Source: Atrichornis clamosus (lineage: Eukaryota; Chordata; Aves; Passeriformes; Menuridae). Taken from it: a stretch of DNA of 64,000 nt. The notes below the pieces were generated by a model. The model did no database searches. It was given only the letters and a program-made list of their open reading frames with translations, and was not told where the DNA came from. The position numbers and the translations under genes were made by a program. The DNA lies in NCBI GenBank assembly GCA_013400975.1, contig WBMZ01010243.1:248001-312000 (forward strand), given 5' to 3'. Shown here piece after piece: positions 49,501 to 62,500 of this stretch. How positions within the stretch are numbered: the stretch's first letter is position 1; the number at the start of each line of letters is the position of its first letter.

Positions 49501-52500
49501 AAAAGGAACAATACAGAAGTACCATGAGAGCCTGCCCACATTAGAGGCAGAAAAATGCACCCAAGAAGACACCTGAAAGACAGCTAAGGATTGATCCCAG
49601 ATCCTCTGGATCTCAGATCAGTTCCAACTATAAGCAAGGTATTCCCATCCTTTGTTTATATTAAACAACCTAAGATAAATTGGTGCAATTTTTTGTAAAG
49701 ACTACTGGACCCTCACTAAAAAAAGCCACATAAACCCATTTCTACTAGATAATAGAAAACCAAATTAGGTCTGGAGAAGCCAGGCAGAATTCATTACAAC
49801 AATTTTGAGTGGAAGATTCTTGAAAAGCAGGTCATAAGCTGAAAACCATCACCATTTGTAAAAATGCAGGAGGTGAGACCTCACTTTCCTGTATCAAACC
49901 TTTCTTCTGTCACAAATCCATTTATAACTTCTCCCAAGTGATAAAGTAGTTTCTGTTCTTGTCAGAGGGAAGGTTTCAGATTCTCTGCCACAGCTATAGG
50001 TTACACAAAGACATAACTCTCAGCAATGTCACACGAGTGTAGATTGGTCTGTTCCCTGGCAGCTGCCAAGCCTGGTGAAGCCTGGTGAAGTATGGAAGCA
50101 ATTTGTGAATTGAGACAGTGGATTCTCTGAACGGTTTTAATTAAAGAATGCTGGGGAGCTGGAAGGAGCTCACCAGCCACAAAAAGTAAGGTATTTTCCA
50201 GACACATTTGAAAGCCCAACCTCGTATGCCACCAGCCAAAACATCTATACTCCTGAGTAAAGAAAAAGGTTTTCCCCATTAAATGATGTTTTATGCTTTT
50301 TTGGTGTCTCATGAGATGTGGGGATAGACTTTATCAAAACTTCTTCATCAAAAATCCCATTTTGCTTTCTACCAGTGTGATTTTTCATTGTAATTTTTCT
50401 TGCACTCTGCATATATTAAGGCACATTAATAAAGGAAAGAAGCAAGTCAGCCTGTCAGATACTTCAAAATGTACCATGGGGAATGATTGGTTTAAGAAGA
50501 GTGAACAAAATCTGTTTGTTCAGCAAACTTAATTTTAGCTGAGGACCAAGATAAGTGTGTTTAGCATGGACATATCATCAGTTAAGTGGGCTCAAAAATA
50601 CACCGTATAGCTGGGCTTCTGAGACAGCAGAGAAACAATGTTTTGATGCTTCATGGCTCAACTCTACCATTTAACATGAAGGCAGAAGTATTACAGTTAC
50701 TCTGAGGGGTGACAGATCTTTAGTTGGCACATTCTCTTGGACTTCTGAAATGCTGGGAATAAAAGCATCCATAGTTAAGGCTTCAGAGGAGATAGAGAGT
50801 CTCCACAAACACTGTAGTTAAGCCTGGAAGGTGAGATTGTAAGAACTCAATAAAACAAAATTATATACATTTAAAAATCAAAGCATTAGCTCTTCCAGTG
50901 AAACAACATTTTGTTTGGCTAAATTGTTATATGGTTGATAAGCTGGCATTTTCAAGGTTTTAAACCTTATAAGGAATTTCTTGGAAAGTTACTGTAAACT
51001 TGTGATTTGTATTCTCTAACAGATCCACAGGAAGACAAGAAAACCCCTGTAAAATACAGCATCCAAATTCTCTCTCACAAAAGGATGGGAATTGAAACAG
51101 CACAGTTTAAGAAGCTCTGGAAAGATATTCTGGAGACTGTGTGAACATTCAGACAACACCAAATGTTTGTGCTCCCCTTCCCCTCCAGTCTTCTGCCATG
51201 CATTCCAGCATATCCCAGGAGCCTGAAAAGCTGTCTTGCATAACAATATTCTAACATGAATTACCTTTTCAGCAGGTTTACCGTCTTGGCAGGTGATGTT
51301 TCTCCTTGTTTCCCGAACTACCCCCGGACCTTCTCATCCTACTAGCCCATTGGAGACTATTCCACAGAGCTGCTTGAACCTCCCCACAGCATCCACCCTG
51401 TGGAAGAAACACATATTGAAAAACTGTGATGCAACAATTAAAACCTCTTGAGACGTCAATTGAAGCCATTGAGAGAGAATAACTCAGGCAGACTAAAACA
51501 TGACCTAGAGCTGTCATTACACTATCTGAGAAGGGAGAGGAATTGTAGGATTACAGGGCTCCCTCAATGTATGTAGGTATGACAGAACTGCTGAAAGCAC
51601 AGTTAATTTCAAGAAGACTTTTAAGGCACAAATATAAACAAAGATTTCAAAGGCAGCAATTAGTCAATAATGTGATCACCTAATCTTGAAGATGACAACC
51701 ATGCCTGTTAGAAATGCCTGTATTTTTGCATACTGAGCAGTAATAGGAAGGGAGGGGCTATTGCTATATTTTTGCAATGAGTACCTTCATCAGACATCAT
51801 ACAGGGCACAGTGGTTGAAATGAGGCCTTTTCCTGTCATTACTGACAGCGAAACATGTCTGTGTGTAACGCTTGAGGGCAAGGCATAACTTCCAGCATTG
51901 GAAACTTCCTTCATCTAGAGTCTTACATGAACACCATGGTAAAAATTTTAATTGGAAATAGTTTAAAAATTAATTACTCTGACAAATAAGTTTCAAGTTA
52001 TAGCATCTATATATTGCATCAAATTTCTGTATCAGTCAATAATAAAGATTAGAAACAATAATCATACATAAAATTTCATAGCTTGAAAACACTGATAAGA
52101 ATGAGATATAAAATAGGCCTTTTTTCACGTCTTTTAAAAACATTGCTCATTTACTAGAGAAAAATAAATTCTACTGTCTCTTGTTTATGACAAAAGACAA
52201 TTGAGTAAATCGTGACTTCAGATAACCCATAAGTCACTGATTCTGTTTTTCAAAGATCTGCCTGCTTTCTATTCCTTTGGCCTCGGCTGCCTAGCAACCT
52301 CCACAGAGCTTTCTTAGTCTATACTAATTCTGGAGAGTTTTCATTTATATATTTATTTATGAGAATGTCTATAAGGAGGATACAGAAACAAAGAGCTGTT
52401 TGTTCCTTCTAACACTGGATTCCAAACATGTCACCTCAGTGTCTTAGTGAAGGACACAGTCCTCAGTTTTGCAAAGAGAGGTACCTGCAGCCTTGATATC

Positions 52501-54318
52501 CCTCAGGAACTAAGTAAATCTGTTTCCATTAGACAAAAGCTTAGTCTCTGTAGGAGGCTACTGATGTAACAGGCACTGGTATTTCTTGCCCTCTCTGCTG
52601 ATTTGATTCATTGATAAGCTTTTTCACCCTGAAATACTAGGTGCTTATGTAAGGTTTCAGTTCTCAAGCAGGCTGGAGCTTTTGCTGAACATGAAGACAG
52701 TTTGTGCTACTGTTCTGGGTCAGCAACTGTTCCAGTACCAACCAAGTACTGGAGGGAAATAGAGATTAAAATTGATCTGCTGTGTCTATGACTCAAAGGA
52801 GAATAATTTGGAAGTTATGGATGGGACTGCATATTATAATAAGTAGTTTGAAACTGGGTATGGACTGTCTTTCCCTGAACCAGCCATCAGATTTTCATGG
52901 AAAACCCTGATTCCTCAAGGGGTTTTTTTGTTCTTGTTTTTTTTTTTTTCTTTCATTACTAGTGAAAAATTGAGGATGCTACAGAAAATATCACTATGCT
53001 ACACTTAAAAAAAATACTTATTTTCTTGCCAATTCCATTCAACCAGCATTGTGCAAATACTTTATGCCCTGATGAACACAGCCACCTTCTCCAATCAGAA
53101 AGAAACAAAAAAAAAGAGAAAATGAAATGGTCAAATGTGTGCCCTGAAGAGCCTAACAGGCTCTTTCAAATGTCAAAGGCATGCCAAGTATTCATAGCTT
53201 GCTGTCACATGGAGGTGGTGTGGCTTCTGTGTCTCACTACTTCCAACCCTGAGCTCAGATGTAAAAGTTTGCATTTCTAGATCAAAGTGAAGCCTGAAAC
53301 ACAAAAATCAATGCCTTCAGACATCTCAATATGCCTTAATCACTTCATTATATTTTTTGCTGATTAAGTTGACCGTAGCTATGTTTTGTCCATAAGGGAC
53401 ATGAAGGGAATCTGTGACAGAACATGAACCTGAAACCAGGTCTTCTACTTTCCACTCAATTTCTTACTAACAGAGCCATATACAAAAATATTAGGTTGTT
53501 GTAACCTTGTAGGATTATGGACGCATTTGTAAATCTTGGTATTTACATATACTTAGGCATCAATAATAATGTACTTCAAATTCAATAGTGAGCAGCAAGT
53601 ATATTAAAAAAAATCTTGTCAATATTGTGTCAAGTAACAAAAAATATATGTTGTGCATAATATTGTGTGATATGTACTCTCAGTGTCCAATGAAATAAAG
53701 TGCAAGCAACAACATAAATGATAGAAATAATTAAATAAATAACCTGCTGGTTAAAAGACTGATACTTTTTAGAGCTACTTATGAACAGTGAAAACATCCA
53801 TGGAAACTAAAATGTGCAAAATAATTCAATAAACAGGAGGAAGAAAGTTACAGGAAATAAACAGACATCTGGAATTATTTTTTTCTATTCATGCGCTCAC
53901 TATAAACAATTTTCTAAATTCCTTTCCCTCTGTCATTCTACACAATAAGTTTGTAGTTCCCAGCCAATATCTCAATTTGTACTCCTGTGAGTTATTGTAA
54001 TAAAAATAAATTCCAAATATAATCCAAAATTAACTAGTTGCTGATTGCAAATGAGTTTCAATATGTATGTTCATTTTTCACAGAGTTTGATTATTATAGC
54101 AAAACTTGAGCATGTGGTGTTTCCTCCCCTTGCAAAGCATGATCACATTTTCATATGCTTTTAAATGGTAAGTCAAGCTTTCTGAAAGCAAACCTAATGA
54201 AGAGTACCAGAAGCACAGACTTACATGTCTGTTTTCTCACTTACTTTTGTAAGAAATCTACTTTTAATAAGTAGAAGGGCATGTAAATAGACAATAGAAA
54301 GATTTTTTTCATGCATTT
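49501..54318. other. Intronic sequence, nothing firm
   Basis: AT-rich. A 10-bp doublet (CCTGGTGAAG twice) lies at 50071-50090 and a T-rich tract at 52921-52950. No genes were recognised. Confidence 0.55.
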
Positions 54319-54336
54319 AAAAAAAAAAAAAAAAAA
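54319..54336. repeat. Poly-A tract (18 A)
   Basis: Uninterrupted A-run following ATGCATTT. No retroposed gene body or target duplication was recognised beside it. Confidence 0.9.
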
Positions 54337-54564
54337 GTACGGTTTTCTACAGAATGAATAAAATTGAACTGTACCAACGCAGCTAGCAAATGAAATACAA
54401 CTAGAGAAAACGAAGTTTCTCAAGATATATGGAACGGCCCCATCCAAAATTTCAGAGACTATAATTAGGTACTAGATCTACTACATTTACACTGGGAAAC
54501 CTCATCTGCCATGCATTTATGCTCACAAAAGAAGAGGTATACAAAAAAGACAGATTCTGACTAT

Positions 54565-54583
54565 CTTCCTTCCTTCCTTCCTC
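54565..54583. repeat. (CTTC)n microsatellite
   Basis: Four CTTC units and a trailing CTC. Confidence 0.85.
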
Positions 54584-57084
54584 TGTTTGTCAGAAGAAAA
54601 GAGAGAGATGCAAAATGCCTTGGTTTTCTGTATATGTACTACAGAAAAATAAAATGCTAAAGACAGCTTGGAAAAAGATCATTGCAAAGCAAATGAAGCT
54701 TTACTGGGAAAAAGAGGAAAAGAAAATAATCAGTAATAAAAAGTATAATCTTTGCTTGAATAACTAACTCACCGAGGAGAATTACAAGAAATCTTTTGAA
54801 AACAATCAATAGCATTATTCCAATGCTCAGCTCCTCATTTCAAGTGCACTGATTTTACTTCAGATTTATGCCTGTAACTGACCAAAATTTAGTCTAAAAT
54901 ATTTAAATATTTTCTAACAATTTATTATGGTAATAAGTAGGAAAAATTCATTGAAGTTATAATCAGGCTTTAGTAATTGTTCTCAAAGCAGCTATATTTT
55001 TATAGATTGCAAAGGGATGAAAAGAGCTGCAGTAAAAGGAAGATTTATTAAAAAAAGACTTACACAGTAGCACATGCTACCATGATGATGTAGTGAAGTA
55101 AATAAATATGCAGAAGAGAAAAAACAGTTACACACCTCCTGCTATTTTTAATAAATATCACTAACAGGGTAACATTCAACTGCCAAAAGGAAGGAGGTTG
55201 TTATGCTCTGTTACTACTTCTGGCCCTAAATTGCTGTTCCAGAAAGAGCACAAGTGTCTTGGAGATTCAATGTCTTATCTGCCTGCTCCTAAATTCTTGG
55301 ATATCCCAGGATGTGTGAAATAGTATTAGATGATCTTCTTTATGAATCTGATTCACTTGTAAACTCTTAGTAAAAATGTGTGTGAGCTCTGGGTATTTAC
55401 ATGTTAGGTATCAAGAGTAAAGTTAATAAAACTAAAATCGTAGTGTGCTGTGCCCACATAAGACTTTCAACAGAGGATAAAAAGACAAAATGCTACTCCA
55501 GAAAGTTCCTTAAAGAAAGGTGTCTCTATGCAAATACTTTACTAGCAGTCAATATGAATAACTTAGAGTTAAATCTCACCTCTGACTGCTGACTCACTGT
55601 GCAGTAAAACCAGCTACTGGTGTTTTCTAGACTATTGGAAAAGGTGTTCTTACCTGTTTTCATTCCCCTCAGTTTTTGACATATTCTGCTATTTCAGAGC
55701 TCTATTTTATTTTATATGCTTAAAAGAACAGAACATTTTTACGCTTCAGTATTGGCCAAACCTCCATAAACCTTGATTAATTATTACCAAGGTCGTAACT
55801 TGGTACATTTTTTTTGTGATATTTTAGCTTCTTTAAATCCTGAGTAAGGATTACTCTCCTGCATAAAACCTGTAATTTCTGTATATACTGCACTTCTCCT
55901 TTTTCTTCTTTCAAGAATGCCAGATGGAAACAAAACAAAGAAAAGTTACACGTCTGGTATGCTAATATTTTTATACTTCTGCATTTGAGTTAAGCAGATA
56001 GGGATTAGGTAATTCTACATGGCTATCTCTACAAACCAAGTTGATATAAGATATAAATTCTAAATTCTAAAATCATTTTCTCAGCTTTTCTATGTGATCT
56101 GCTGCAGCAAAGATATTCACTCATACACTATTGATTGGAAATGTTTTTGTACATCTAATCAATAAATGAGTTAATATGTGTTAAACCAATCTTCTAGACT
56201 ATTTGTCTTGCTCAGCCTAACCAATACAAAACTGTGAGTGATTCATTTCAGAGCAGCAGTACAGTGTGAAAACCAGACTGGTGTCTTTTCAATGTGAGTG
56301 TCTATGTGTGTGTTTATAAACACAAAATGTCATTAAAAATATTTTCCCCTGACAATATTTCCCCCATTTTAAGATATGTTCTATTGACTCGTAATAATAG
56401 TCTCCAGATACTCATCTGACAAACAGCTATTTAATTTATTTTTTACTATGAAAGATTTGACCTGGTTTGTTCATCCATAAATACACATTTTTGTGCTGTA
56501 GACACAAATATGCATTTGTATTAGCTTTCATCCCTGCTGTGTTTGTACAACACAGTGTGATATTCACAAACAGAAAGAAAAGAGATTGAAGAACATTTGA
56601 TAGTGTTGCCTAGCATTTTAAATACAGCAAAATAAATAAATTAGTGCCCACTTCGTCAACTGTTAAATTCAGTATGGCTGAAATGAAACAGAGTGGGACA
56701 GAGAGGGAAAAAAAAAATCTTTGGTGAAAAAACAACTTGTGTTGTCAACAAAGCAATAAGATGAGTGCTAGTGAATTCTACTGAACCCATAATTTTAAAT
56801 TATATTCACCTTCCCTACTAGGGTATCTGATGTAGTTCCAGCTTAGCAGTAATTATAAGGAATTTTGCCATACCATAATGTAAGGTCGTCAAAGGAGTCT
56901 GCAAGGATCATTACATCCACAAAAAAGGAAGATGTCAGTCTTAAAATAATCTAGAGCCACAGAAAAATTCAGAAAGCAATTTTGAGTTCCAGAGCCCTAT
57001 TTTAATCACAGGAAGACATAAGTCCATTTTTTTTGAAAAGCAGTTAAAGATATTGTTGTTCTTTTCAAAACTAAAACTAAAATT
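54584..57084. other. Intronic sequence, nothing recognised
   Basis: AT-rich non-coding sequence. Confidence 0.6.
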
Positions 57085-57162
57085 TGCTTTATTATTATTA
57101 TCGTATTATTATTTCATTATTTTATTATCATTAGTGTTCTTATTATTAATTATTATCATAAA
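57085..57162. repeat. Degenerate (TTA)n microsatellite
   Basis: TTATTATTATTATCG followed by further ATT/TTA units with interruptions over about 75 bases. Confidence 0.85.
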
Positions 57163-57331
57163 ACACATGAATTATTTCTATTTCCCATGATATACTATTC
57201 CTCTGCCAGTGTATATGCTGCTTATCTCATAATTTTAGGAATTTTTTACCTACTTAATACCATTTTGTAGAGTTTTCAATCATTAATTAGAAGTGAATTT
57301 TAGAAAATCAGCTTCAAAAACAAAGCATGGA

Positions 57332-57402
57332 AGACAAGGGGCTGGCACTAGATGACCCTTAAGGTCCATTCTGATCCAAACAATTTTATAATTCTGTTAT
57401 AT
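57332..57402 (+). mobile_element. CR1 LINE 3' end, short remnant
   Basis: GGCACTAGATGACCCTTAAG followed by GTCCATTCTGATCCAAAC and ATTTTATAATTCTG is the CR1 terminal sequence with degenerate octamers at its end. Everything 5' of it is missing or unrecognisable. Confidence 0.85.
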
Positions 57403-59211
57403 GAAAGGAGTTACAGGGTGCTCCTACTCACTAGTTCCTGTGGATATTTCCTAGTCACAATGCATTTCCCACAACAGAGAGTTTCCAAATACTGAAAATT
57501 TCAATTATATTAATAACACTAAAGACCTACCTCATTATTTAACCTATTTTCTGCCCTTTGTACCCTCAAAATATTACAAAAGAAAGTAACATCATTTGCT
57601 GGTGTTACACATGGGAAAAATCTTATTCCCTGAGACATCAAAATGAAAGATTTTGAAAGATGCCTGCTTTGTAGCTGAAGAATTTCTTTAAGAAGGATTT
57701 GAAGGATATGACTAGTCTTATACTAATGAAGAACATGATTTATTTTATAGTAGATGTGCATAGTCACATATCGTTGTTGAGGTGTGTATAAGGTGGAGAC
57801 AGAAAAGAAGGGACTGAAGCTAATATTATTCCCTGCAATGTATTAAAGAGAAATAGCTTGCATTGCTGGAAGGTGGAATGCACTGTTACCTGCAAAAGAA
57901 CAGGGGAAAATCCCCAAATTGTTACTGAAAACTGAAAAAAACCCCACAAAACAATCTTTGGAGAGCCATTAGAGATTAAAGATCAAAATATTTTCATTGA
58001 GTGCTATTGCAACAATATAGTCTACTAGCATACAGCAAAGTAGTTAAACATATCAGTTGCTTTATCTGCAAATTGTTCATAAATTAATAATGTATTCCCT
58101 GATAATAAAAATGTTTTCAAAAAAATTCCAAAAATAAGTATAGCTAAAAGCAATTAAAACCTATAAATTAACAGATTGATTTTGTGTGATTGGTCATATA
58201 GTACAATGTTGATTGTTCAGACTGGATGATCCAAATTTAACTGATGGAAACAGGCAAGAAAAGTCTCTGAGCATCTTTGGAAAAAGAAATTGGGGCTTTA
58301 AACATGAAAAGGACATAAAAATAACATTTTCTTCCTTTATAAAGAAGGTGTTTTGAAAATGACCTTCAATTTAAATCTAGTTCTTTTCCTTCTGAAGAGC
58401 AGAAGTATAACAGTCACCACATCTCTACCAGGAACAGTTGATTCCTTCCTGTTACACTGGTTACATTGTGAAAAATATTAATTCCAGCTCAACACTCCAG
58501 TTTTCCAAAACTGACAAAACCATATTCATGCAAAAGAAGCGAGAAAGCATAATGAAACAAACTGATAGAAAATGGCACAAACATAACCACAGGCAGCAGT
58601 GCCCAGCTTATGAGTCCTCATTAAGATATATGAACTCAACTTGTAATTTTTTCTCTCCAAAACACGCAGTGTCCATTTTCAGACTGCAAATCTGGAAAAA
58701 GTTAGGCCTTGTAGGTCTAGTAGGCCTTATAAATTCTCATAGCAGACTTAGACTGTGCAAGCAGGTTATCTGGTTTAGCATTTGAGAAATATTTGCAAGC
58801 AGAATTTTATTGTCTTGAGTATTAATTTGTATGGTCTTTGAATCACAGCTGTACCTGAATTATCTGTACATTAATACCCTCTTCACTGATTGCTAATAAA
58901 GAACTGTGATATTTGCAGAAATGTCCTTTATTCCCTTTTTTAAAGATTCTACATTTAAATTTAATCTACCATCTTTTAGATCCAGTGCAATGCATGTGTA
59001 ATATTCCATTAAAATTCTGTTTAACATAATTAAAAGACTGAAGTACACACACATCCTAGGGAAAAAAAGTTGGTTATTTAGAGGACTAGGAGTGCAAACT
59101 TCTTTTGCATATAATTGAGCAGCTAAAGTACTTGCAAGGAAAGAGGGATACTCAGTTCAACTCCTCCTTCAGCTTGGTGGGTTGAACTTCAGCTCTTCCA
59201 GAAAAGAAGTC
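57403..59211. other. Intronic sequence, nothing recognised
   Basis: AT-rich. A 115-codon ORF at 58438-58785 has no recognisable domain. Confidence 0.55.
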
Positions 59212-59560
59212 TATTACATAGAATAAATAAGGTTGGTAAAGACCTCTAGGATCACCAAGTCTAACCGTCAATGAGCACAACCACAATGTTCACCACTAAA
59301 CCGTGGCCTCAAGTGTCATATCCACATGTTTTTTGAACAATCCCAGGGATGGTGACTCAACCACTTCCCTGGGCAGCCTGTTCCAATGCTTGACAATCCC
59401 TTCCATGAATAAAGTTTTATTAATATCCAATCTAAACCTTCCCTGGTGCAACTTGAGGCCATTTCCCCTCATCCTGCCACTTGTTATCCGGGAAAAGAGA
59501 CCAATCCCCACCTCACTACCTCTTTCTTTCTGGGTAGTTCTAGAAGTGATAAGGTAGATG
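59212..59560 (-). mobile_element. CR1 LINE 3' end, 5'-truncated
   Basis: The minus strand carries the ORF2 C-terminus in one open frame: SGRMRGNGLKLHQGRFRLDI, then MEGIVKHWNRLPREVVESP and the GLFKKHVDMTLE tail, followed by the short 3' end. The plus-strand border reads ACATAGAATAAATAAGGTTG then GTAAAGACCTCTAGGATCAC, with one octamer (CATAGAAT) left. The reading frame is better preserved than in the other copies, so this may be one of the younger insertions here. Confidence 0.93.
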
Positions 59561-62500
59561 TCATGTGCCTGAAGCAGAGCCACACTTGCTGGCAATGCAA
59601 AATTTCTGGGGATAGAAGGAAAAGAAGGAGCACACACAGTGGTGAACTGGGCATGAAAAGGTAGTACTGGGTTCTGATTCCTTTATTTGGGATTAATACT
59701 ATGGTACCTAGACCCTACAAAAGGTACTAGCCCTTCAAGATCAGTAACCTGATGCTGGTCTGGAAATCAATTGTAGTCTTTATAGTCTACATTAGACATT
59801 GTTCACAAGAGTATTATCATCAAGACCTGAATCTATGGATATTGGATACAATATATTGATTAGTGTCTTGGAATACACCCCAGAAAACAGCAAATAAGTT
59901 CTCCTTAACAGCACACTCAAATAATTTATATCTTTTGAACAGATTTCATGAGATTTAACATCAACTAAATCTTGGTTTTGGCTGCCTGGTCATATTACGA
60001 GAAGGATGAAGAGAAGACCTCACTGAGCCCTCTACCATGTGCGCAGCACTGTAACCTCTTGAAAACACTGTTACAAGTGTTACCTAAATCATTATAGACT
60101 ATAAACTTCATGACTTTTTGAATTTCTGTCTTGAACATTCATAACATTTTGTATGAAAGGCTATTTTTATCCAAGATTAGCGAAAGTAAAAAAGAAAGAA
60201 TAAAATAATCACATCTCGTGTAACTGCAATTGTCCAGGGCTGGACTGTACAGGAACTTGTGGGGCAATCTCTCCACAGAGCAGGCAATTGCTGCAGAACA
60301 GCTTAACTTGTCTAACAGCAACACACATGGGACCAGGGGACTGAGTTCAGGGCACGAGGAATAAAGGAAAACCTGGACCATATTTTACTCCTGTATTCAG
60401 CAGCATAAGGAAATACACAATAACTGTAGCAAACTCCTGAGTGAAAGGAAAAAAAAACCCTAAACACATCTAGAAACAAATAGTTATGGAACTTTCCAAA
60501 TATTTCAAACCACTAATTCAAATGACAATCTATACGCAGCAAAGTTTCAGTTCATTATAGAAAAAAAATCTAACTTTTGCTAAAAAAAACCCTTTATAAA
60601 TTTGAAATTTAACAGCAAAATTCCCATGACTTTCCCCATTTCTTCAAATGCTCTTCAGAAAAAAAATTTAATCCTTGGCTGAGATCCAGTATAATGAGTC
60701 CAAGTTTCAACTTGAGAAGCAGATGTTGTACACAAGTAATTAAAAACCCCTAAGAAAATCCAACCCCCCAGCAAATTATGCTGTTATTGGACTTCAGAAT
60801 TTGGAGTTCAGAGACCATCATGTTTGTGACACATCTTTGTCTAAGCCTGGCTTTAGTGGTTAAAAGAAATATTAAATTCTCTCATGAAGAGTTTCAGACT
60901 TCCTCTTTACAGATCACTCTCCGCATTTTTCCTGATTTCCCCAATCTGTGGCCCAAATCTCAAAGCTGATGAGAACAGCAATAGAGCTTCTGACACAATC
61001 ACATGGAGAGAGTGATTCCAACATACCCAGTTCTGGAATCTATTCTCTTGTCAGGTATGACATCTTATTATCATCAAAGTCTGCATTTTCTTAAATTCAA
61101 ATAATGCAATACAGTCATGAGGTGAAAACTCTTATTGTGTTGACTTGCTAATTAAGAAATGGAATACTTGAAACACATATTCCTAATTTTTTTTTTTTTG
61201 TCACTGTCAAGAAGTTTAACACAATTTGTGAAAGCTTGGAAATGTTAGCTGTTGCATTTTTACTCATATCTATCCATTAGAAAAATCAACATTGAGCAAA
61301 GTAAAGAAAATTGGCACATAGTCCTGAAAGCCAGTTCTAGAATGAAATGGAAACCTGCAATCCCCTTAATTTCTATGCTAAAAGCATAATCAGTGCAGAG
61401 AAAGAGTAGCTAATTTACAGCATTCTTCAATTCTTTGCTTATCAGCTAAGGTAGTCAAGAGAAATGTCATCATACAAAACTGATGTTTGCTTCAGTAGCA
61501 AAGGGAATGAGAACAGAACACTTTATAAACACCTCCAAGGAATTGATAAGGGATGACTGCTGTTATCAGCAATCAGAGGCATGGACAAGAAGCTTCTCAC
61601 CCATTGCTAATGCCACAAGATACCCAATCACTCCATCTGTGATGACACCCACAGGAAAATATTTGGGATGATACTCTGCTTACTTCCAAAACATACAGCA
61701 TTGAGCATTTCTTCCTCCTATTGTAAAATAGCTTCTAAGGAACTATCAAATGAATTTATATATTCATAATTCAGTGAATTCCTGACTGCTGACTTCTTTC
61801 AATAGCTTAGAGTTAAGAGTACCTAGAAGACTTATTTTACTTCAGGTGAAAGAGTTTTCTGTCTTTGTAAAAGGAGGATGCAAATTCTACACTGTATCTT
61901 ATTAAGTTCCATATGGTCACAGACAGCAGCACAGTGACACACATAACCTTCCTGGATAATCACAAATGTGCTAAAATGTAAGCATACCTGGACTGTTACC
62001 TTGACTGACTTTCTATGTGTGAATTACTTTTTCAGAAATTAATCAATTGTTGATCTAGCCCATGGCTTTATTGCTTTTTTGAATCACACATTCAGCTAAT
62101 GGTTCCTATTCCCATCCCAAGAAATATGCATAACACAGGAAGATTTTGCTGTGCTGCAGCCATGGCAGGGCTGTTTAAGCAAATGAAAATGTCTCCTTAA
62201 GAGCTGGTTTCTTTCTGTGCTTGTTCACATCAGAGAGAAATAGAGCTAATGCTACGGTCCTATGAGTGCTTTATGCATTCTGACAAACCAAACGAGGTTT
62301 GTCAGGAGAGGCTCTAGGCAGCATGGAACTGCTGCAATTTTACATCTCATTGATTACTGCAATGGGAATTGAAAATGGTTCTCTGCTTTCGACATGATAT
62401 TAAAAATACTGTTGCAGACCTCAGAAAAATATGCAGGTCCTTCAGTAGAGGGAAAACTTCGTACAGCATTGTTTCCTCATGAATTTGACTCAGGCCCATT

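Noticed and set aside
54319..54336. Poly-A tract as the tail of a processed pseudogene
   Set aside because: The sequence on either side resembles no gene and no target-site duplication was seen.
58438..58785. Plus-strand ORF of 115 codons
   Set aside because: Composition is that of random AT-rich sequence (Lys/Ser/Asn-rich), with no domain and no splice context.
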